This document shows, one piece after another, positions 1 through 10,710 of a stretch of 64,000 bases of DNA. Under the pieces are notes generated by a model that was not told the DNA's origin, searched no databases, and was given only the letters and a program-made list of their open reading frames with translations. Location: contig VDMD01000027.1 in the NCBI GenBank assembly GCA_007026445.1, positions 186,001 through 250,000 on the forward strand. The letters run 5' to 3'. The translations under genes were made by a program, and so were the position numbers. Source of the DNA: Schizophyllum amplum (Eukaryota > Basidiomycota > Agaricomycetes > Agaricales > Schizophyllaceae). The stretch's first letter is position 1. Every line of letters begins with the position of its first letter.

Positions 1-1148
1 ACGCTTCAATCGAGAAGGCTGACGCCCATTGGGGGCGCTTTCTCTGGCCACTCGAGAAGCGCAGGGTGGACGAGTTCGGTAACGCGATAAAACAGGGCGG
101 GTCGATGATGTAGGAGGTCGAGGAGGGCAGCAGAAGAGATCCCCGTACGGAAGAGTACGAGGCGGCGGATGGAATGCACGTGAGGAGGAGGTCGCAAAGT
201 CCGTCGACGTCGAGGGCCGCATTGCCAGATAAGTCGACTACATCCAGGGGCCGTCGCCGAGGACACGACAAAGCTGTGCTCCAGTGAGCTGCAAGCCGGA
301 AACAGCAATAGCCGCCCCCGACTCGTCAGAAGTGCCGAGTAGTTCCTCGACGATCGGGATGCCTGCATCGGGGAAGGGGGAAATTCCACAGAGGGTGTCC
401 TTGATGCGCGGTGCCTTGTCGACGTGGGTGAGAAGGAGGGCGATGCCATCGAGATCACCTGTCTCGACTGCTCGCTGACAGCAGGGACAAGGGTGAGGTT
501 TGCAAGGGATGGAATGTCCGTTCCGTGGCGTGGTCATCGTCATCATCCTCGAAGACAGGTCCTTCCAGTTGTGCACCCTCAGCTCCTTCGGCACCATGTG
601 CAGCAACGAACGCGGCCACGATTGCCCAAGCGCCTTCCACTCGATCATGGGCACATCGTCCATATAGGCGCCAGAGCTCTAAGTACCGCTCACTCTCGTC
701 CAAAGGTTCTTCCACCTCTATTTCTGGTCCTGCGGCTATCACGCTAGCCATGACGCGCCCCTCCTGCCACGCAATGTACTGGCGTGCCGACCTCATTCGG
801 CGCCTGGTCAGATGGCAATAGGCCGGCTGCTCAGCGTGCGTGACGTCGAAGACGGTGCAGTAGCCGCCGTACGACCAGATGTCCGCGCCAGCGTGCATAG
901 CCGCCGTGTGCGAGCCCGACATCGAGATTACCGATCGCCGGGAGTAAAGCTGGCATGGACGGCGAGATTCGCAAGGAAGAGTGTATAGGGACATGGTCGT
1001 GCAGGGATGATGGCCATTCCGTTCCGTGCGAGCCGTATTTTCCAGCGATCGCGCGAAGCTCTTCCTGGACGATTCGTGCGTTGTCGGGCACGCGGAGGAG
1101 TCGAATAAACCTACGAGGGCAGATACTGCCATAGAGCCGTGGTACCAC
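1..1148 (-). CDS. LRR-like hypothetical protein, 3' end beyond window, frame broken
   Basis: Function is unknown. Reading the minus strand, a coding trail starts near 1148 and runs off the left edge. It contains a stretch with VQEELRAIAGKYGSHGTEW, then one ending YLELWRLY, then a stretch starting DDVPMIEWKALG that has the cysteine motif PCPCCQRAVETGDLDG. The trail ends in a leucine-rich-repeat-like segment, LDVVDLSGNAALDVDGL, below about 235. These pieces lie in different frames. The joins are near 850, 660 and 238; the last is a CCCC run where one extra C restores the frame. No intron borders explain the joins, so base-call indels or mutation are likely. The start codon is uncertain. The LRR resemblance is a pattern match by eye only. 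Confidence 0.45.
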
Positions 1149-1603
1149 TGTGCGCTAAGGGCGCCATACAGCGGTATCGAGCTGTACCGCTATCGTGGGC
1201 TTAACTTTCGCCACGAGGAAGAATTGGTGCTGCTCTCCCATGTCGATCTAAAAAAGCAGCTGAATTCAAAACCTGTCGTAGTGACGGACCTGCAGTGTGA
1301 GGGTTGGGAGTGCGATGGTTGGAGTGCAGTTGCGTTTTGTTAAGTACGTGCGATCATCAAAGCTGTGGACAAGGAAGAACAATGGTGGCGCCAAATGCGT
1401 CCATCGGCCGGGCTGCCGTCTCTCATATGCGTGTCTCAAAATCCTGCATCCTGCCATCATGTCCACCATACCCACGGAACATTGGAGACGCTGGAGGCTT
1501 TACGCATGTCCATATAGAAGCAAACTTGGATCTTGATGTCAACGAGGCGCGTATATTACAGTCTGGCTCAACCACAGAACTGACTCGTTGCCTGCAGATT
1601 ACC

Positions 1604-3282
1604 ATGATCAGAGGAGAATGCGTCGTGTCATGGCAGCGCTGGACTACGCTCTCAACGCGCCGTACCCATCAACAGGCTGCCTCGGAGATCCTGGAGCGCA
1701 TCTTCCTCCTTACTCAACCACACTACGAAGATTTCGTCCCCAAATGGCCGGATCGCAAGTCGCTGCAGTGGTTGACCATCACTCGCGTTTGCGCGCGATG
1801 GAGGACCGTTGCCATCAACTTTTCAGCGCTCTGGGCAACCATCGACCTCTTCGGAACGACTCCCCGGATATGGGACGCGCTTTCCTGGCCCGGTCCGCCA
1901 ACGCACCCCTCACGATCTTCTTCTCAAGTGACCACCTGGAACACTCGACTCATGATGTGTCCGTACTTGAAGATATCTGCCATCGGTATTCAGCCCGCCT
2001 AGCCGTTCTTCACCTCGCAGTGGACAATCCCCTTGATTGCTTCTTCATCTGCAACCTCTTCGGCGATCTGCCCCGATGTCTGCACAGTCTATCTCTTTCC
2101 ACTGGCGATGGTGGAACCTTTTTTCACGGCTGGAAGCATGCCCCGGCTCTCTTGGCTCAACCCCTTCCCACCGTGCGCAAGCTGACGCTGCGAAACGTTG
2201 ACGTAGGGGTGATTGGCGCCGTTTTCTCTGATCTTACTCATCTTGCCACTTACGCGACGTCCATTCGTCTTCACCTTGCACGAAAATCCTTATGGAGACT
2301 TTTCAAATCCTCCCCTCGACTCGAAAAGCTGGTGTTGGACAGCGATCTCATATTTACGCCTCGCAGTGTCGATAGCGGCATGATTCCGTTGTCGCGGCTT
2401 CGTAAACTTCAGCTTGGAGGAAACGCATGGCACATCCTTGATCTCTTGCAAATATCAGACTCATGCGATATACGATGCAAGTCGGTCGAGAAAGCAGACC
2501 ACGGAGCAAATGGCGGAGTCGAGCTTTCTCTGTCGTCGCCCCTCGCTCCGCTTCGTCGACGTGTCCACACCGTACAGATGCTTGCGGGGCATGACATATT
2601 ACGCATGCATGTGGCTATCCGGTCCCATACAATGTATGTGGGGGAAATCAGAGATGCGACAAGGTGCCTGGCTGGAATTGTGGTTCCCGACGTGCAGCTG
2701 GTCATCCTTCTTGTCGACCGCCTTCGTGCGACCGACGATGAGTTGGTACAGCTACTATCGCCCATGCGCAGTCTACACACCCTCACCGTCGTGGCAGCGC
2801 ACCCCTCCATGTCGCACGATCTCGTTTCCATCTGCGACGTGCTAGCCCCCTGTGCTGTGGGAGCGAACTCCATCCTCTGTCCGGCCCTCCAGGCAGTACA
2901 TCTGTACGGCTTCGAACCAAACCACATCTTGCCAATCATGTGGAAAATGACGGTCCGTCGAGCGCAGCTGGGCGTGCCACTCCGCGAGATTCACATCTAC
3001 GAAGATAGTATCACACCACGTCGCACGTTCCCCGGAATGCGACAGACATTCATGCTCGACGCGTCGGGAGCACCCGAGAATGTGGAGCACGAGAGTGCGT
3101 CCACTTCGGCATGCGAGTTTATTGCGCAAGTCAGACGGGACGCAGAGCTGGAATTTCCCGAATGTGGTGACGATTGGCCGACGTTCGAGGCGGGCCAGCG
3201 AGTGGCCTTGAAAGATGGAACCTCAGACGAGGAAGCGGAAGACTCTGCGGACGGTACAGAGGAGACGGACGAGACGGGTTGA
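1604..3282 (+). CDS. F-box protein with one frame break
   Basis: Likely a substrate-receptor F-box protein of the expanded Agaricomycete family, which would couple targets to an SCF ubiquitin ligase. From the ATG at 1604 the first frame shows the F-box core (SEILERIFLL, then TRVCARWRTVAINFSALWATIDL). The frame then changes between about 1877 and 1882. The family-typical continuation LARSANAPLTIFF follows in the other frame and stays open to the stop at 3280-3282. Adding one base near 1880 would join the two parts, and no GT-AG intron fits there. The C-terminal part has leucine-rich character (LRKLQLGGN, VRKLTLRNVDV) and ends in an acidic tail, SDEEAEDSADGTEETDE. An upstream in-frame ATG at 1304 exists but the intervening residues look non-coding. 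Confidence 0.75.
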
Positions 3283-3910
3283 GAATTTCGCGTGGTCGCT
3301 TCACAGTCGGTACTTAGTAACCCATTACCCAACGCATCCTGGACGGTCGAGACTCGAGAGTCCAGGCCACGTCCTCGCTGTGCGGCGCCTGACATTGGCC
3401 AAACCCCAAAGAACAATGAGACGCGCTGTACTGACTTGTTTGTATGGCCAAAGCCAACACAACATGGCATGATATCATCAACAGTGACTTCCGGGTTCCC
3501 GTCACCCGGTGACCACCCGCCTTGCTCCTGACGCTCACTGTCTCAAAAACACGCTTTCCCGATAGCGCAGGACGCTGGTTTACTCCTGCTCAGTCACCAA
3601 GTTGTATTGCACGCGTTTGATAGGCGCCCAACATAGCCCAACATGCGCTTAGCTTTCAGGACGTTGACTGCAATTGATATAGGTTCGAAGTCATGCGCTG
3701 ATCTCTGTCTCTATCCGGAATTGGCTTGGTTCCGACATGGGAGGTATCTTGCAGCTCACTTCTATACTGACCAAAGAAAACCAGTCTTTTGAGAGCTGTG
3801 CCGGAGTCGACACCGCCGGACCACGTACGCCAACTTATAAGGGAGACAGCTACGGGCGCTTAGCGTGCGCTTCTCGCTGGCTATTCTCTTCGGAATCTGC
3901 GTGTGCGTTC
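3283..3910. other. Intergenic, with TATA-like box at 3835-3842
   Basis: No protein-like reading frame is recognised. TTATAAGG at 3835-3842 lies about 75 bases ahead of the ATG at 3911 and is a plausible core promoter for the downstream membrane-protein gene. Confidence 0.4.
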
Positions 3911-5368
3911 ATGGTGAACGATGCCCTGCTTCAAATTGGTTTCGCGAGCGTCGCTGCTCAGTCGCTGCTCCAAGGCGTCTTTCTCTCAATATCCCTCTTC
4001 TCCATTTACCTCATGTTCCAAAGGCGGCGCGTCGACAAATTCGTCTTGGCCGGTGTTATTATTTTAATCATCAACGCCACTGCGGTATGCCTTCAGCTTG
4101 CCTCAGGTATCGGCGCTTACCTCGATTTCTTATGCAGCATTGGATCATCTCCTTCACGGAGCTTTACATGGCTGTCAAATCTCAGGATGCGCCGCGCTAT
4201 CTTTCGGATCTCCGCGACGGCCAACTCACGGCAAAGCTAACCTTGATTGATATGTCGCTGGCAGTCACTGATTTGCTTCTCGTGCGTCTGAGGAGCACTC
4301 CGCTCGGAGGTTAATCGCTGAAAATGCACAGATATACCGGTTATACATCGTTTGGTGGGATCACCCCATCATCGTTGTTCCCCCGCTTCTTCTTCTCGGT
4401 GGGGGCATCGCTGGAGGCAGGTTGCCTTGATCATATATCCGCGCAGTGAAGATGACCTCGGTTTCAAGCTGCGTCCAGCGTCGGTTTGATCCAACGGACA
4501 GATGCACGTATTTTTCTGGCATCATTCAGGGACTCCGCTGACCGCCAGCCAGGATACGCGCATGGACACATTTTTCGAGGAACCATCCTCACCAGCAATA
4601 ATCGCTGCCTTCGTTCTCTTCATAGCGTGAGCTATACTAATCTGGTTCGGCCTAACGATTGCAAGTCTGAAAACGCTCTTTCTAGCTTGAACGCATACTG
4701 CACAGGTAAGTAACTCCTCGAGGTCATCTTTGTCGCATCATCTTACCATGTGATGCAGCTATGATATCCTGGCGCATCTGGGCTGCGGGTCGATGCCTCG
4801 GACGGGTTGGAGGTGCTGATCTCTCGGTAAGAACCTGTACGCCACAGGGATGAGTCTCCACTGACTTCTAATCAAGCGAAGCTTCGCCATCTTCATCGAG
4901 AGCGCTGGCTTATATCTGTGCGTCGACGTTCATTTTCCTGTGGTCGTAAACGGCTAACATTGTCATGACGTTTCTGCTGCATCATGATCCAGCACCTACC
5001 TGATCATTTCTCTAGTGATCTACCTATTGCACCACCCCGTTTATTTTCTTTTGACAGACTGCAATGTCGTCTTCTCCGCCATTGCATACGTCATGATGAA
5101 CGTCCGTGTAGCTCTCGGCGTCACGCGCGAGGGCGCACCTTCGCGGCCGAGCGCCTTGGAATGGGCGATAGCGAGCAGCCCAACCACGCCGTCGTCCGCG
5201 TTACTTACGTCGAGCACCAACGTCACGACAAGCGTCGACGTCGAGGAGGCGACACGCGAAGGCACCCGTGCCAGGCTGGCGCAGACGAGGGTGAACCGCT
5301 CTTCAGCGGAAATGGAGTTGCCAGCTACGGGTACACGATCGGACGGGCCCGCTGGTCTCCCAGTGTGA
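3911..5368 (+). CDS. Seven-pass membrane protein, tandem paralogue 1
   Basis: Uncharacterised fungal multi-pass membrane protein, probably in the plasma or an internal membrane; ligand and partners are unknown. Exon 1 (from the ATG at 3911) encodes LLQIGFASVAAQSLLQGVFL and ISLFSIYLMFQRRR. After an intron at about 4084-4137 comes HWIISFTELYMA and a helix, LIDMSLAVTDLLL, then IYRLYIVWWDHPIIVV. Later exons give AYCT/AMISWRIWAAG and TYLIISLVIYLLHHPVYFLL, followed by YVMMNVRVALGVTREG. A Ser/Thr-rich cytosolic tail ends at 5366-5368. Exon order and motifs match the next gene (5976-7418), so the two are a tandem duplication. Introns are short GT-AG. Some exon joins in the middle are unclear. Confidence 0.75.
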
Positions 5369-5975
5369 TCAGCATAGTACGTGTCGATCGCATGGCTATT
5401 CTCAATCCCGACTCACGAGATATTCAAGCATAACAGATGACTGCGGCGCTTTCGATACCATGGCGCCGCCGTCTTCGAGACGATATATGGGTCAACATTG
5501 TGCGAAAGTGCCTACAGGTCAGCACCTTGCGACGGGCGGCGACATCCGGTCCGTCTCATGTCACGATACTGGGTGTTCATGCTTCAGTGCCATGGAGGTG
5601 CATCCTAGTCCCTCAGTACCAAGAAGGCGCGTCCCTGTATCAACTAAGCAGCCAGCGTCAATGTACGTACTCGGTCCCGATGCGCCCGAGAAAGCAAAAA
5701 TCATGCATCATGTGCATGTCCTCTCCAGTGGATCGCGTGGCGCTCACCGGCTCCTCAAATCCCATCTTTGCGCACCGCTGACGCACAGTGCGCTACCACC
5801 TCCACTGCAACGTTGGGGCCGTCGAACACGGAACACTGTTCCCGCAACCCATCAGATGATGAGCCGTGCTATATGCGCGGACAGCAATGTTGTGTACTGA
5901 TGCTTCTCCCGGCGACTGCGATATATAAGGGCACCAGGTGAGGGCCATGAACGCTTCTTTTCTCTCCCAGGTACA
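5369..5975. promoter_or_regulatory. Intergenic with TATA box for the second membrane-protein gene
   Basis: ATATATAAGG at 5921-5930 lies about 50 bases ahead of the ATG at 5976 and is a convincing TATA element. An open frame with a true ATG at 5460-5900 (146 codons) has no recognisable domain and no clear coding character, so I do not call it a gene. Confidence 0.55.
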
Positions 5976-7418
5976 ATGATGGACGATCTGCTCCGCATCA
6001 ATTTCATTAGTTTTGCAGTTCAGACTCTACTTCAAGGTCTCTTTCTGGCTGTATCTTTCCTCTCCGTCTACCTCATGCTCCGACGCCGTGCTCGACATGC
6101 TTCCAAGAATATGTACGCCGTATTAACCGGTATGGCAGTCATCATCGTCAGCGTCACTGTGGTACGTCCACTCGACAGCAAACGGACTTGGCGTATACTG
6201 ACTTGAAAGACTCCGACAGTTCTGGTCCTTGTCCTTTGCACAACTGTTCGGGACCTTTTTTCCTCATAACAATGTGGATTCGACCTACGCCTCTTCGAAT
6301 CTGCGTATAACATCGTACCATATAAAATGCGTCCTGTTCGACTTATCTTTGGCGGTTACCGATCTACTCTTGGTAAAAGCTGTGAGGCCTCCCAACGCGT
6401 CCCACGCCGCTGATCATCACACACAGATATATCGATTGTATATTGTTTGGCAGGATCATGTCGCCGTCACCGTTCCTCCACTTATACTGCTTTGCGCCAC
6501 AATTGTCGTAGGCTAGTGATATAATTCTTGCCTACGCAGTTCAGCTGACCGTCCTTTCTTAGCCGCGTCAAGTGCGGAACTGATCAAGCGAGCTGTAGTG
6601 AGCCTTCCGAACTCTCTGAATCCGGGACTCGGGCTCTAGCACAACCCAGACGTCACCCATCGACGCTATGTTTTACGCGCCATTCGCTGCTCGAGCTTTT
6701 GCCGGGTTTTCTCTCGTTCTGCTGTGAGTTATTTCGTGAATTTACTTGAGGTGACATCTCAATGGTATTGCCCAGGATAAATTCCTACTGCACAGGTAAA
6801 CCTCAAATAGTATCTTCGACCGTCCATCTGAATCTTTTCCAGCCATGATTGCCTGGCGGATATGGGCGGTCGGTCGTCGGTCGGCAAATTCTAACCTCTC
6901 AGTTGTGTCCCTATATCGTCCGAGTGCACACGACCTAACCCCTAACGCAGGAAAGCTTCGTCATTTTCATCGAAAGCGCCGCATTCTACGTGTATGTCAT
7001 TGTATCCTGCTGCAAACTCAGTCAGCCTCACGATTTCCTACTTAACCCGCCCATCCTCAGCGCGTACTTGATCGCCTCATTGGTGGCCTACGCAATACGC
7101 CTACCCTCGTACATTGTCCTCATGGACTGTCATGCTGTGGTCGCTGGCCTTGCATACACGCTCATCAATGTACGCGTAGCGCTCGGTGTAGCGCGCGATG
7201 GTTCATTGACGCGAGTGAGTGTATCGGAATGGGCGGTAGCAAGTCATCCGGTCAATGACGTGACGCGACACACGGTCGACCTGGATGTTGGCGGGGAAGG
7301 AAGCCAGTCTGCCTATGTTAAGGCGGAAGCCCTATCGTCCTCGTCTGGGCCAAGGTCTTCAATCGTCATGGAGCTTCGAACCGTGACTCGTGCAGGATCC
7401 AGCGAGGCGACTCGGTAG
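5976..7418 (+). CDS. Seven-pass membrane protein, tandem paralogue 2
   Basis: Paralogue of the gene at 3911-5368 with the same layout and direction. Exon 1 encodes LLRINFISFAVQTLLQGLFL and VSFLSVYLMLRRRAR, then VIIVSVTV before an intron starting at about 6161. Next come FWSLSFAQLFGTFF, a helix DLSLAVTDLLL, and IYRLYIVWQDHVAVTV. Further exons give INSYCT/AMIAWRIWAVGRR, ESFVIFIESAAFYVYV, and AYLIASLVAYAIRLPSYIVL followed by INVRVALGVARDG. A hydrophilic Ser/Thr-rich tail ends at 7418. Family function is unknown. Two adjacent ATG codons open the reading frame; either could be used. A TATA box lies about 50 bases upstream. Confidence 0.75.
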
Positions 7419-7957
7419 ATATGTAAGTGTAAGTCACAAAGTGCGCCGTCCTTGATACTCTTAATGACCCCGAGGTATTGACGACATCCAGTTCTGCCAC
7501 CCATCTCCGTTCATTACCCGGCAAGCGCGCTTCGAGGGCGACGAGGAGCGACCAGGGAGGGACGACATGGGATATTTGACGGTGTCAAGGCCTCCCCTGG
7601 CATTGTTGTTCACCGTGTCTAGGCTTGCGCGCGACGCCTTCATCTTATTCCATCCTATATATTTAAGAGCTTCATCATTTTCACTAGTGTTCCCAACCGG
7701 CTTAGACACCTCAAACGCGTCGGATCCGTGCTCACTGCCACTGCTCGCAACGCTGGTGGTCAAAGTCACCCCTGGTCGGCCAAGCGCACTTCACTTCGCC
7801 AATTTGCCTGGACAGGGAGGCTCCAATATCGATGTTGTCAAAGATGAGTCTGAAGCCTTCGACGATAAGCTTTAGGTGCGAGCAACGGCAGCATGGACCA
7901 GGAGCCTTAAGCTTATGTAAGCTTTAGACCGCAGTCCTCCCCGGCAACTCCCCGCAG
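7419..7957. other. Intergenic, no recognised gene
   Basis: An ATG-started frame at 7567-7875 (102 codons) has no domain I recognise. CTATATATTTAAG near 7656 is TATA-like. Nothing else is supported. Confidence 0.3.
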
Positions 7958-8017
7958 ATCGGTGAAAATCGGTCCGCAACCGATTTTGTCGGTCGTAATC
8001 GGTGCTTGACCGATAAT
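7958..8017. repeat. Phased ATCGGT/ACCGAT half-site array (two 30-base units)
   Basis: Six copies of a hexamer start at 7958, 7968, 7979, 7988, 7998 and 8009. Their orientations are forward, forward, reverse, forward, forward, reverse; five are perfect and the one at 7988 reads GTCGGT. The second three lie exactly 30 bases after the first three. AAAATCGGT and ACCGATTTT form a 9-base inverted repeat with a 5-base loop. The array lies about 450 bases upstream of the secreted-protein gene at 8466. It could be a regulator-binding array or the subterminal repeat end of a decayed hAT-type transposon; I cannot tell which. Confidence 0.8.
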
Positions 8018-8465
8018 TCCGGACCTGGCTGGCCATGCCACCTTGATGCCACCCTTTCTTTCCCTCCTCCTCTAGCGCACGCCTTACTTACCAAGCAAAA
8101 TGACCAAGAATTATGGGCTGAACGTGCTCAATACCTCCGAATTCCGCATCAGTAATCATATGCAATAGGATGAGTAAGGTTTCAGCTCGTCTTCTGATCG
8201 TCTATGATTCACTGAAGTTTTGCAATTGTTTTGTTTTGCATCACCCAGGCGTTACTGGCACAGAGCAGCTCGCGCGACCTGCGCCCGCCCAATCTTATTC
8301 AGCACTGTATTACTCATCTTCGTTGTAGGCATCCTCGATAGCGACGGGTGTGGAGGTTCAGTGCTCAAGGAGGTTTTTGTTTTACTTATAAAGAGTGTTC
8401 TGACGATGCAGCACCAGCTTTCTTGAGCCCCACAGCATCTCCAACTAGCCTTCCATCTCTACGCT
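8018..8465. other. Upstream region of the SMP-30-like gene
   Basis: No gene recognised. The stretch before the ATG at 8466 is pyrimidine-rich, as expected for a fungal 5' leader. Confidence 0.3.
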
Positions 8466-9533
8466 ATGTTCCGCACCCTGTCGCTCGCTGCACTGCTTGG
8501 ATTTGCATCGTTGGCTCCGGCCTTGTATACGGGTTAGCAATAACTTTTCCAATCTCTTGCGCAATACTGATATACTATCAGACCATGGGCATCACGGCGT
8601 TGGCCATGTTCACGAGGTGTATACGTTCCCAGTGAACACCTCTGTTGAGAACCTCGCCGTTCGACGCACCGGCCAGGTCCTCGCCAGCGTCGATTCTGCC
8701 CCGTGCTGTACCAGATCGACCCCTTCTGCGCCGACCCGAAGCCCGCGCTCGTCCACGAGTTTGAGGGCTATAACAGCCTGCTCGGCATCGTCGAGGTCGA
8801 ACACGACCAGTTTTACGTCGCGGCGGGCAACTTCTCCGTCTTCACTCTCGAGTCCGTCACGGGCTGGTGGGCCATCTTCCACGTCGATCTGTCGTCCTTC
8901 CGTACGCACGAGAATGGGTCTGTCAAGTCGGCTGCAACCGTGGAGAAGGTCGCGGACATCCGCGAGGGCGAGCTGCTGAACGGTCTGGGCATATTCTCCG
9001 TGGAGGAAGGCCTGATATACGCGGCAGACTCGGGCTCGGGCATCATCTACCTGGTGGATGTCTACACGGGCGACTACTGGCCCGCCATCCAGGACCCGCT
9101 CACCATCAAGGGCGCCCCCCTCCCCTCCTACCCCGCCGCGAACGGCGTGCACTATCACGCCGCCACCCAGTCCGTCTACTTTACGAATGTCGCGCAGGAG
9201 GTCTTTGGGCGCGTACCTGTGTCTGTGAACGGCAGCCAGGCGGGTGCGGCGGAGATTATCGTGCAGGGATCGCTGTATGATGACTTCTGGGTGGATGACG
9301 CCGGCAACGCAATCGTCGCGGTCTATGGCAACAACAACATCATCCGCGTCGATGTGGCCAGCGGCAAAAGCACGGTCATCGCAGGGAATGCGAACAGCAC
9401 GGAATTGGAGTCGGTGACGGCTGTGGCCTGGGGCCGTACGGTGCGCGACAGAGGCAGCCTCTATGCGTCGAGGAACGGTGGCGTCGGCTCTCCGAAGGTG
9501 GTGGGCGGTGGTATCATGAGGATTGACCTGTAG
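8466..9533 (+). CDS. Secreted SMP-30/gluconolactonase-like beta-propeller protein, one frame break
   Basis: Likely a secreted six-bladed beta-propeller protein of the SMP-30/strictosidine-synthase-like fold. Exon 1 (8466-8532) is a signal peptide, MFRTLSLAALLGFASLAPAL. A 49-base intron (8533-8581) follows and exon 2 continues DHGHHGVGHVHEVYTFPVN and NLAVRRTGQVLASVDSAP. The frame then shifts at a CCCC run (8700-8702); one extra base joins it to VLYQIDPFC, giving an uninterrupted reading to the TAG at 9531-9533. Blade-like repeats follow the pattern of VEHDQFYVAAGNFSVFTLE, EEGLIYAADSGSGIIYLVD and DDAGNAIVAVYGNNNIIRVD. Substrate is unknown. The rest of the protein is undamaged, so an assembly indel is the simplest reading of the break. 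Confidence 0.75.
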
Positions 9534-9871
9534 GCCTTGCTCAAAAACTTTGACCAGAAGATTCTACGATCTACTAATTAAGCAGAGTGGGTAGCCTGTG
9601 GGTAGCCTAGTACATACCTCGAAATCAGCGCTTACCTCGATATCTTGTGTAGTATCAGCTCCCGTGGCTCGTTTCCTTCACGCGACTTAATGCAGCAGCT
9701 TTCTTCTCGCTCAAAGACTTCGAATCCGGCGTGCTATCTTCGTTGCATTGCCTCTAATATTAATCACTTAGTAACTCCAGTGCTCGCTATTCGCGGGACG
9801 GGGCCGCGGGTTTCCTACTCGTTATCCGCCTCCCGCGCACGCGCCCAGATCCCGCCCCCCCGGGTACATCG
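9534..9871. other. Intergenic, no recognised gene
   Basis: Lies between the convergent ends of the SMP-30-like gene and the P450 relic. I see no feature in it. Confidence 0.3.
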
Positions 9872-10480
9872 TCAGGTGCCTCTTGGGGAATTCTTCTCTA
9901 CTGCCTTTCGCGGGATCCGTCCATCCGCCTCGCGCGCAGCAGCCCACGCCGGGTTGGGCCGCAACTCAGGTGCAACGGCTTCCGGGACGAGTTCAACATC
10001 GGAGAAGTGCTGGAAGAGCTTGACAAGCATGTACGACATCTCGTTGTACGCGAACTGAGAATAAATACAGCTCGTTAGTCCAGACACATAGATGCGAATG
10101 AGGATAGCTACGCGCCTGCTGCCCGAGGCAGATACGAGGCCCGGCGTTGAAGGGTAAAAAGGCGAAGGAGTGGCCAAGATGCTTCTGCAAGCGCTCGTCG
10201 ATCCAGCGGTCAGTTTCGAACAATTCGGCTGCAAATGGATGGACCACTATTTCAGCTTTCGAGAGCAGATTTGCGCACCATCAGGGCCCCACAAATCTTT
10301 ACGGCGGTGCATCATGAATACCGAGTACGGGGTCCTACGAGGCTGGCAGTCGGTATGCACATCCAGAGTAACGAGTCCAGTGTACGCACTTGGTGTTGGC
10401 CGGGATGTAGATCGGTGGCTGAGTCGGGTCGTACGGCGTCACTGCGCCTCCCCCATACCTGTTCATGTCTATCGATCAGC
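9872..10480 (-). pseudogene. CYP63-like cytochrome P450 relic (C-terminal part only)
   Basis: Only the last third of a P450 remains. Reading down the minus strand: PYDPTQPPIYIPANTK, then [18 protein letters not shown], then [16 protein letters not shown], then the haem loop [15 protein letters not shown]. An intron follows, then [19 protein letters not shown]. The order and motifs match the CYP63-type family of wood-decay basidiomycetes. The pieces are in different frames with stops between them. No I-helix or N-terminal anchor is found upstream. The stop at 9872 comes just after AVEKNSPRGT, before the final strand that normally follows (known from family members). It would make no working enzyme. 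Confidence 0.7.
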
Positions 10481-10710
10481 ATTACAACCCTCACCTGCCA
10501 GACGACCTGGCGAACCACACACACGCATTGAGAGAAGCCATTCTAATGTATCATTCATGGTACAGCAGGTACTACATCCTTTTCAGTGAGTATTCGTATG
10601 TCTGTAGAGTGTCAATTATACGTAGCAGTAGATGTCGTGAGAGGTAACTCTAAGATGGGAAGTGAAAGATGGGGGAGCGAAGCAGTCCGGTAAACAGTCA
10701 CGGCCCCCGC

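Noticed and set aside
5460..5900. A 146-codon frame with a true ATG
   Set aside because: No motif, no splice pattern and low-complexity residues; it may be chance in GC-rich DNA.
7958..8017. A CRISPR-like array
   Set aside because: Units are 30 bases with no spacers of unrelated sequence, and the DNA is fungal.
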